DNA of 35,726 bases, from the IMG/VR virus record IMGVR_UViG_3300046796_000846, positions 1 through 35,726 of that record; one strand, given 5' to 3'. Of the stretch, positions 1 through 8,108 are shown piece by piece. Each line of letters starts with the position of its first letter. The stretch's first letter is position 1. The position numbers and the translations under genes were made by a program. The notes beneath the pieces are model-generated. The model had not been told where the DNA came from. It saw nothing but the letters and a program-made list of their open reading frames with translations, and did no database searches. This DNA comes from a virus.

Positions 1-636
1 ATGCGGACTTCAGTTTTCGTCGCTGCCGTCGCCGCGGTGGCTCTCGCGGGCGTGCTCGTTGCCGGCGCACTCGCGGGCGGCGGGCCACGTGCAAAGCCCG
101 TGCATGCGGTGCTTACGAAGAGCGAGGGCTCGATCATCGTCTCCCTCTTCGACCCGGCGGACTGGGGACTTCGCGTCATGGTGACGGAGCGGGGCGCTGA
201 CGGACGAGAGCGGCCGGACGGACCGCTGACTCTCGACTTGCCGGAGGGTTCTCGCATCGTGCAGGCGCGCGTTGCCGAGTGGGCCGACGGACGCCCGTTG
301 CTCGGCCTCGTCGTGGAGCGGCCGGGCAAGGCCGGCCACAGTTACCACTATGCGTATCGCTCACCCGCACCGTCGCACGAACCGTCGACGCCGCGGCCCG
401 CGGCCACGCAATGGCTGACGTCCGCGCCGATCTTCACGAGCGAGGGCGAGGCGTGGCGGATCGTGGACGTGCGGTGCCCTGGTGGCGACAGCCTGGAGTT
501 GACCTTCCGCCGCGGGACGGTTCCGACCGATGCGAAGAGTGCTCCGTCGTTCGAGGAGCGCGTCTACGCCAACGGCGGCCCTGGACGTGACCCCGCGCTG
601 GGCGGCACGCTCTGGACGCTGGCTGCGGCGCGATAG
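1..636 (+). CDS. Predicted exported protein, possibly flanking chromosomal gene
   Basis: The 211-residue product opens with a basic residue (MRTS) and a hydrophobic Ala/Val/Leu stretch to about residue 26, a standard signal peptide or N-terminal anchor. The rest is soluble, with predicted beta-rich segments and a proline-rich linker around residues 121-134. I recognise no catalytic motif or family. Nothing in it is phage-like and it lies outside the integration cassette, so it may belong to the host chromosome next to the left end of a prophage. The ATG is the first base of the window, so an earlier start cannot be excluded. Confidence 0.7.
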   Translation: MRTSVFVAAVAAVALAGVLVAGALAGGGPRAKPVHAVLTKSEGSIIVSLFDPADWGLRVMVTERGADGRERPDGPLTLDLPEGSRIVQARVAEWADGRPLLGLVVERPGKAGHSYHYAYRSPAPSHEPSTPRPAATQWLTSAPIFTSEGEAWRIVDVRCPGGDSLELTFRRGTVPTDAKSAPSFEERVYANGGPGRDPALGGTLWTLAAAR

Positions 637-948
637 CAAGGACACGCCCAGCGCGAGCGCCATTCGAACTCTCGGATTCTCGGGTTACAGAACGCCCTTC
701 TTGAACGGGATCGAGAACGTTGGGACCCCATCGCCCGGCGTTTCGAACTCGTTTCCGGTATGTAGTAGATGAGGCCCTCGCGGCGCGTCGCCGCGGGAGC
801 CCCGAACACCAGACGACGAACCGGCCGGGACGCCCGGAGGACGCCGTGGGTGCCGCGCGAGCGCGGACCTGCGTCGTCGTTCCCCGCCAGGTCCGGCCCG
901 AGCGACACCCGCACGTCCTGCCGCGCCCCGGTCCGCCCGGAGGCCGCC
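637..948. other. Gene-free interval, candidate attachment region
   Basis: I see no convincing gene in these 312 bases: open frames crossing it lack start sites and typical codon use. It separates a non-phage gene from the recombinase cassette, which is where an attachment site of a serine-integrase prophage usually lies. The 9-mer TTCGAACTC occurs twice, at 663-671 and 742-750. A Shine-Dalgarno-like GGAGG at 939-943 serves the next gene. Neither the att core nor a tRNA can be shown from this window alone. Confidence 0.4.
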
Positions 949-1211
949 GTGGACGATCCCGACGATCCCGCCCTCATGTCCGAGGAGGCGCGCGCCCGCG
1001 AAGTCGCGGAGCTGCTCGCGACGGGCTACCTGCGCTACCGCGCACTGCGCGCCCGGGGCGCCGCGCCGGCGACGCCGCCAGGTACTTCGGAGCGGCCCGC
1101 CGAGGAGCCGCCGCGTCAACCCGAGAACGAAGTGGATGCGTCCCGCGACCGGAGCGTCCATGCGTCCCGTGCCGTCGGGAGCGCCCCGGCGGCCGAACTG
1201 GAGGTGCTCGG

Positions 1212-1215
<4 letters not shown>
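949..1215 (+). CDS. Small conserved protein of the recombinase cassette
   Basis: An 88-residue protein of unknown biochemical role. The N-terminal half forms a short predicted helix with the pattern EVAxLLATGYLRYRAL (roughly residues 18-33), like small proteins often found ahead of DUF2924 and recombinase genes; the C-terminal half is Pro/Ala/Glu-rich and probably disordered. I chose the GTG at 949 because GGAGG lies five bases upstream and the longer frame back to 769 is low-complexity Arg-rich sequence. Its stop overlaps the next start in an ATGA, indicating translational coupling. Confidence 0.65.
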
Positions 1216-3297
<2,082 letters not shown>

Positions 3298-3307
<10 letters not shown>

Positions 3308-3738
3308 ACACGGACGCGCCTGCGAGCGACTGGACGTTCCGCACGCAGGTCCACTTCAAGGCCGCCGCGAAGGGACGCAGGAGGATGGTCGAGGGCGCGG
3401 TCCCCACGCCGACGCCCGTCGTCTCGGGCCGCGTCCCGCGGATCGCGCGGCTCGTTGCGCTGGCGCACCGCTTCGCGGCGCTGATCGAGTCCGGCGACGT
3501 CCGCGACTACGCCGACGTCGCGCGGCTCGCGGGAGTCAGCAGAGCCCGCGTCTCGCAGATCGCGTCCCTCGCGATGCTCGCGCCCGACATCCAAGAGCAG
3601 CTCCTCGACTTGCCGCGGACGCTGCACGGCCCCGACGCGGTCCTTGAAACGGACGTCCGCCCGATCGCGGCGGTGCCCGAGTGGTCGAAGCAGCGCACGA
3701 TGTGGTGTCGGCTCGCGCAACATGTGCGGACTGCGTGA
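3298..3738 (+). CDS. ParB-like helix-turn-helix protein of the recombinase cassette
   Basis: A 146-residue DNA-binding protein. The HTH lies at about residues 68-92 (YADVARLAGVSRARVSQI), followed by an LAPDIQEQLLDLP segment and a C-terminal RPIAAVPEWxKQRxMW signature, a combination often seen right after serine recombinases. I chose the ATG at 3298 because GGAAGGAG sits about eight bases upstream; an in-frame ATG at 3304 is the alternative. The gene overlaps the recombinase end by 10 bases. It may regulate the recombinase or help direct recombination. It is also the nearest thing to a regulator in the integration cassette, although it does not look like a CI-type repressor. Confidence 0.8.
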
Positions 3739-3762
3739 ACAGTTGCGGCATCGCGCGCGGAC

Positions 3763-4053
3763 CTAGAGCAGCAACCAGCCGTCGACGCTCCCGTCATCGC
3801 CTACGCGGCAGACGATCCCGGCATCGCGGCTGTAGACCTCTTTCCCGAACAACTCGCGCAACGCGGCGACGCGCCCTTCGCGATCCGGAGGCGCTTTCTT
3901 GCCCGTGTAGTCGGGCGAGCGCTTGACGTCGTTCGAAGCGCTCGGTGGCGGCGCAACTCCGTGGTACGTCACGCGCGCGCCGTCGTGCCCTTGTACGACG
4001 CCGAACCACTCGTAGTGCTTCCCGTTGCCGCCTGATGCGAAGTTGGCTGTCAT
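3763..4053 (-). CDS. Small minus-strand protein of unknown function
   Basis: A 96-residue acidic protein with no recognised family, signal peptide or membrane segment. The ATG at 4053 gives a start MTANFASGGNGKHYEWFG; an in-frame GTG at 4116 would add 21 residues, and neither has a strong ribosome-binding site. It converges on the recombinase cassette with a 24-base gap and diverges from the QueC-like operon, so the roughly 90 bases at 4054-4143 must hold promoters for one or both directions. Its position on the border of the cargo operon makes a regulatory or accessory role possible but unproven. Confidence 0.5.
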   Translation of the reverse strand: MTANFASGGNGKHYEWFGVVQGHDGARVTYHGVAPPPSASNDVKRSPDYTGKKAPPDREGRVAALRELFGKEVYSRDAGIVCRVGDDGSVDGWLLL

Positions 4054-4143
4054 GCGACAGATGATCGTCGCACTGGCGACGGAACACTCGCTCCGTTCGA
4101 ACGCTGACACGCTCACGAAGCTATCTTCGCTCTTCAGAGCACG

Positions 4144-4938
4144 ATGGGTAACAGCCACCTCGCGAATGGACTGCCGAAGACGCGCAACTGGCGCGAGGTA
4201 GTCAATCTCGTCGCGAGCAGCGCCGACGCGTCTCAGGTCGCCGCGGCGACACTCGACGCGTCCCTCCAAGGACTCCGCGTCGGCGCCGAGGATCCTGCGC
4301 TGCTGCACGCCGTCTCGCTGCTCTTCAAGATTCCCCTCGCGGCGAAGACGGAGGACTTCGTCGATGCCCTTCGCGACGCGGGTCTCGACGTCGGCCGACG
4401 GCCGACGCTGTTCGACATCACGGCCGCATTCACCGACGCCGTGGATCGTGCGCAGGCGAAGGTCGGCGGGAAGACGGACCTCGGGGAGATGGCTCAACTC
4501 GCTGCGGTCGAGACCATCGAGGGGCTGGTTGGAGAGCGGACCCGCAGCCTGTTCGGCACGACGCCCGAGGATGTCCAGAGGACGTTCGAGAAGTTCGGGA
4601 CGACGGCCCAGATGGGCGGCCTCATGCGCGAGTTCTTCTCGCGCTTCACGCGCCGATACCTGACGAACTTCCTCTCGCGCGAAGTCTCCAACCTCGTCGG
4701 CCAGTCCACGCCTGACCAGCAGCGGCCTTTCGCGAACATCCATGACCACGCAGAGTTCAACCGCGCAATCGAGACGCACTGCCGCGAGGCGAGCGCGATC
4801 GTCGAACGGTTCGCGGGCGAGTGGTTCTCGAAGACGAACTACGAGCAGAACGGCATACCGCGCGAGCTGGTGGCGCGGTTCGTTCCATTCGCCCTCAAGA
4901 AGCTCCGCAAGGAGTTCGAGCGGCGGGCCACGGCATGA
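4144..4938 (+). CDS. QatB-like candidate partner of a QueC-like enzyme
   Basis: A 264-residue, mostly helical protein without membrane segments. It starts Met-Gly-Asn-Ser, so methionine aminopeptidase should expose an N-terminal glycine. The C-terminal third (about residues 165-262: FFSRFTRRYLTNFLSRE, then FNRAIETHCREASAIVERFAGEW, then FALKKLRKE) resembles, from memory, the tail of QatB proteins of the QatABCD anti-phage system. Its stop overlaps the start of the QueC-like gene in an ATGA, so the two are translationally coupled. QueC-like enzymes of some defence systems attach a deazaguanine to the N-terminal glycine of a partner; this protein is a good candidate acceptor, by inference. No QatA ATPase or QatD nuclease gene is nearby. 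Codon use looks less GC-extreme than in the phage structural genes. Confidence 0.65.
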   Translation: MGNSHLANGLPKTRNWREVVNLVASSADASQVAAATLDASLQGLRVGAEDPALLHAVSLLFKIPLAAKTEDFVDALRDAGLDVGRRPTLFDITAAFTDAVDRAQAKVGGKTDLGEMAQLAAVETIEGLVGERTRSLFGTTPEDVQRTFEKFGTTAQMGGLMREFFSRFTRRYLTNFLSREVSNLVGQSTPDQQRPFANIHDHAEFNRAIETHCREASAIVERFAGEWFSKTNYEQNGIPRELVARFVPFALKKLRKEFERRATA

Positions 4939-7010
4939 AGGAGCCGCGCACCGTTCTCTGCGGCGGCGTGCAGGCCCCTCCGGGGGCCGCCTCGGAGGCC
5001 GACCCGATTCGACTCGACCGTCCCGGAAGCGGCGGCAACGTCAACCTGAGCATCTTCGACATCAGCCGGAAGCAAGTGCAACTCCCCGACGCGGTCCTCG
5101 ACCTGCTCGACCTCGCCGCGTACGTGTACTGCGCCGACCAGGCCGTATCTCGCGGCGGCTCCGGAGTCCGCGACATGGGCGCCGGCTGGCGGCGGAGATT
5201 CGCCTTTCACGTTCCGGTGCGCCAACTCGATCTGTGGTCGTCGGCGGAGGTGCTCGGCGCGTTGACGGACGTCCTCGGATTCCTCTCCGAGGACGAGTAC
5301 GAGTTCCACTTCTCGAAGCTCACGGGAACCTCGCGGGCGGACCAGTACTTCGACTTCGCCTCGCAGACGGCCACGCCGACGGACGCCGAAGAGGTGCTTC
5401 TCTTCTCGGGCGGTCTCGACTCCCTCGCGGGCGCGCTGCATGAGGTCGTGGGGCGTGGTCGACGCGCCGTGCTCGTCAGCCACCGCTCGTCTCCGCGGGT
5501 CGATCCTCGACAGAAGGGACTCGCGGCGCGCGTGGCGCAACTCGCCGTCCGCGGCCGCGCGATGCACGTTCCGGTCTGGGCCAACAAGGAGGAGGCGATC
5601 ACTCGCGACTTCACCCAGCGAAGTCGGTCCTTCCTCTTCGCGTCCCTCGGCGTCGCCGTCGCCTCCGTGTTCGGACTTCGGCGCATCCGCTTCTACGAGA
5701 ACGGCGTCACGTCGATCAACTTGCCGATCTCCGAGCAGATTCTCGGTTCGCGTGCGACGCGGACGACGCACCCCAAGACGCTCCTCGGATTCGCGAAGCT
5801 CTTCCGCGTCGTGCTGGGCCACGCCTTCGAGGTTCAGAACCCCTTCCTTTGGAAGACCAAGGCGGACATCGTCACGGTCGCCGCGCGGCACGGCGCGGAC
5901 CTGATCCGGGACACCGTGAGTTGCAGCCGGGAGAGGAAGCGTTCATCGGACAAGCCGCATTGCGGGAACTGCTCGCAGTGCATCGACCGGCGGTTCGCCA
6001 TTCTCGCGGCCGGGTGCGCGCAACGCGATCCCGGTGAACTCTACGGAACGGATTTGTTCAGTGAAGGGCGCGAGTCGATCAAGGATCGAACGATGCTCCA
6101 GTCGTACGTCGGCACCGCCATCGACATCGACGGCATGGCCGACGAGGCGTTCCTCCGCCGCTTCGGCGGCGAAATCAGCCGCGTGGTGAAGTGCGTCCCC
6201 GGTGAGTCGGCCGACAGGGCCGCGGGGCACGTGCTCGAACTCTACAAACGCCATGCACACGGAATCCGAGAGGTCGTCGAGGACCAAGTCCGAGACCACG
6301 TGTCGGACTTGGTGAGCGGAACGCTCTCGAAGGACTCCCTCGTGGTCCTTTCCCTCCAAAAGCAGTTTCGCGCAGAGGAAGCCGCGAAAGCTGCGCAGCC
6401 AACATGGGTCCGCGACCGTGACCTTGGGACGTGGACCATCACCTACGCTGAGAAGTCCATCACGCCCGCGCACTCGGTCGGGTTGGAGTACATCGGACGT
6501 CTCCTGGCTAGGCCGAACACCGACGTCGGGTGCGTGGCGCTCCGACAACTCGTCGCCGAGACATCGCGCGAGCCAGCGGCAGAGGCGTCATCCCGCGGAC
6601 GCGAGCGCGGGGGGCAGGTCGATGCCGACGAGGGCCTCGACAACACAGGCACCGCGATCCCCGCTACGGACAGGACGACGATCGAGGAGTGCAAGGAGCG
6701 GCTGCTTGCGCTGGTCGAAGAACGGCGCGAAGCGGAATCGAGCAACGACGCAGTCGAGCTTGCTCGCATCGACACGGAACGCGAGAAGATTGCGAAGTAT
6801 CTGAAGAGCGTGACCGGCCGACGCGGGAAGATCCGCAACGTCGACCGCGACGAGAGACGGGCGCGCCAGAGCGTCGGCAAGGCGATCGAGCGGAGCATCT
6901 CCCTGATCGAGAAGGCTCACGAAGCCCTCGGGCGCCACCTCCGCAACACGGTGAAGATCAACGGCGTCTGCGTGTACGAGCCCGACGGCACCGTCGTCTG
7001 GCGGACGTAG
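4935..7010 (+). CDS. QueC-like PP-loop protein with unusual C-terminal module
   Basis: A 691-residue protein; ordinary QueC is about 220-240 residues. Residues 155-355 hold a QueC-like N-type ATP pyrophosphatase domain: the PP-loop is SGGLDS (158-163), and zinc ligands are Cys330, Cys343, Cys346 and Cys349 in the family spacing C-x12-C-x2-C-x2-C. The N-terminal 150 residues are a lead domain I do not recognise. Residues 499-690 match a tail I know from large ATPase-type and LuxR-type regulators: GxWTITY, GLEYIGRLLARP, a Glu/Arg-rich coiled coil, then ALGRHLRNTVKINGVCVYEPD. The active-site motifs are intact. Queuosine synthesis is unlikely because no other queuosine gene is present; a defence role with the upstream gene is inferred. 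The ATG at 4935 overlaps the previous stop. Confidence 0.8.
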   Translation: MKEPRTVLCGGVQAPPGAASEADPIRLDRPGSGGNVNLSIFDISRKQVQLPDAVLDLLDLAAYVYCADQAVSRGGSGVRDMGAGWRRRFAFHVPVRQLDLWSSAEVLGALTDVLGFLSEDEYEFHFSKLTGTSRADQYFDFASQTATPTDAEEVLLFSGGLDSLAGALHEVVGRGRRAVLVSHRSSPRVDPRQKGLAARVAQLAVRGRAMHVPVWANKEEAITRDFTQRSRSFLFASLGVAVASVFGLRRIRFYENGVTSINLPISEQILGSRATRTTHPKTLLGFAKLFRVVLGHAFEVQNPFLWKTKADIVTVAARHGADLIRDTVSCSRERKRSSDKPHCGNCSQCIDRRFAILAAGCAQRDPGELYGTDLFSEGRESIKDRTMLQSYVGTAIDIDGMADEAFLRRFGGEISRVVKCVPGESADRAAGHVLELYKRHAHGIREVVEDQVRDHVSDLVSGTLSKDSLVVLSLQKQFRAEEAAKAAQPTWVRDRDLGTWTITYAEKSITPAHSVGLEYIGRLLARPNTDVGCVALRQLVAETSREPAAEASSRGRERGGQVDADEGLDNTGTAIPATDRTTIEECKERLLALVEERREAESSNDAVELARIDTEREKIAKYLKSVTGRRGKIRNVDRDERRARQSVGKAIERSISLIEKAHEALGRHLRNTVKINGVCVYEPDGTVVWRT

Positions 7011-7046
7011 CCGAACCAACTCCCCGCGTTCTGGTCCGTCTCTCCC

Positions 7047-7065
7047 GGCGACATCGGATGTCGCC
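7047..7065 (+). terminator. Hairpin after the QueC-like operon
   Basis: GGCGACAT and ATGTCGCC form a perfect 8-bp stem around a 3-base loop, 37 bases after the QueC-like stop. No T-run follows, so termination may be weak or Rho-aided. It separates the cargo operon from the early genes starting at 7140. Confidence 0.5.
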
Positions 7066-7139
7066 CTGACGAAACGCAGTGTCGCGCCTCTCCCTTCGAG
7101 GGCGCGGCTGTACCGCCCTCCGAACACGAGGAGGCGCGG

Positions 7140-7487
7140 ATGAACACTGCGGACTGCAACCGAGACCCGGCGAAGCGCGGCCTTTCGCCATCACGCAGGC
7201 GCCTCGTCGAGCTGTTCCAGGACATCCACTTCGGCCACGTCGAGCGGCTGCGCGTTCGCGACGCCGAGCCGGAGTGGCTCCCATCGCCGCGGATCGTCAG
7301 GCAGATCCGCCTCGGGAAGGGAGACGGACCGCATCCGATGCGGGCGGCGGCGGACTTCGCCCTCCGCAGCGAAGTCGTCGAACTGCTCGCTCTCTTCGAC
7401 CTGGAGCGCGACCTCGACATCGAGTCGATCGAGGTCCAGCACGGCCTGCCCGTCCGCGTCGCGGTCGCGAACGCGGGGACCGCGTGA
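7140..7487 (+). CDS. Conserved small phage protein of unknown function
   Basis: A 115-residue soluble protein. The central pattern RRRLVELFQDIHFGHVERLRVRD, followed by a PRIVRQIRLG segment and a C-terminal FDLERDLDIESIEVQHGLPVRV, resembles small proteins I have seen beside primase genes in GC-rich phages; no biochemical role is known. The ATG at 7140 follows GAGGAGG by about five bases, a strong ribosome-binding site. It is first in the early block and precedes the sigma-factor gene by three bases, so the two are likely co-transcribed. Confidence 0.75.
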   Translation: MNTADCNRDPAKRGLSPSRRRLVELFQDIHFGHVERLRVRDAEPEWLPSPRIVRQIRLGKGDGPHPMRAAADFALRSEVVELLALFDLERDLDIESIEVQHGLPVRVAVANAGTA

Positions 7488-7490
7488 GCC

Positions 7491-8108
7491 GTGCAGATCA
7501 GCGCGCCCTCCCATCTCGTCACCGACCACGACCTCGCGCTCGCGCGCCACCATTCGCTGGGCGCGGTGGGAAAGGCGGGCCTCCGCCGCGACGACGCGGA
7601 CGACCTGGCGCAGCAGGCCGCCCTCGAACTCTGCAACCGCATCGCACGGTTCGACCCGCAGCGCGGTCGTCGCGAGGCCTTCGTCGTCGCCGTGGCGCGC
7701 AACGCGACGGCGCGCGTCATCGAGGAGAGGTCGGCGGCGCGGCGCGACTGGCGGCGGTGCCGCGCGTCGTTGCAGGACGAGATCGCGACCGCGGCCGGCG
7801 CGGCCGTCCCGCGCGCCGACACAATCGACGACGACGACCATGCTCGCCGGACGCGTGGCGCCCGACTGAGTTCGGCTGAACGCGACGACATGCGGCTCGA
7901 CGTACAAGCCGTCGTCGATCGCATGCCCGCCGAACTTCGCGCCGTGTGCGCCGCGCTGTTGCGGCTCGGCCCCTCCGACGCCGCCCGATCCCTCGGACTC
8001 CCGAGGGGCACGTTCTTCGACATCACCCGGCGCGTCCGCGCCCACTTCGAAGCGGCCGGTCTCGACGCCTACGTCGCCGCCGCTGCTCCTGCCGGAGGCC
8101 GCCGATGA
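7491..8108 (+). CDS. ECF-like sigma-70 family factor
   Basis: The 205-residue product has sigma region 2 at about residues 15-88, with the DADDLAQQAALELCNRIARF helix and the AFVVAVARNATARVIEE segment expected for core RNA polymerase and -10 contacts. Region 4 at about 139-190 has an HTH reading PSDAARSLGLPRGTFFDITR, the -35 reader. There is no region 1 or 3, as in ECF sigmas. A phage-encoded sigma placed with early replication genes fits a switch to late transcription. The 31-bp elements before the late blocks carry a GAAC-type upstream box typical of ECF promoters, so this protein is the natural candidate to read them. The GTG start at 7491 has only a weak ribosome-binding site. The end overlaps the primase start. 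Confidence 0.75.
   Translation: MQISAPSHLVTDHDLALARHHSLGAVGKAGLRRDDADDLAQQAALELCNRIARFDPQRGRREAFVVAVARNATARVIEERSAARRDWRRCRASLQDEIATAAGAAVPRADTIDDDDHARRTRGARLSSAERDDMRLDVQAVVDRMPAELRAVCAALLRLGPSDAARSLGLPRGTFFDITRRVRAHFEAAGLDAYVAAAAPAGGRR

Noticed and set aside
640-780. tRNA-like TTCGAA loops at 663 and 742
   Set aside because: The flanking bases do not form T-arm stems, and no cloverleaf with acceptor stem can be drawn.
4935-7010. Housekeeping QueC for queuosine synthesis
   Set aside because: The protein is about three times the normal length and fused to other domains. No queD, queE, queF or tgt gene is adjacent.
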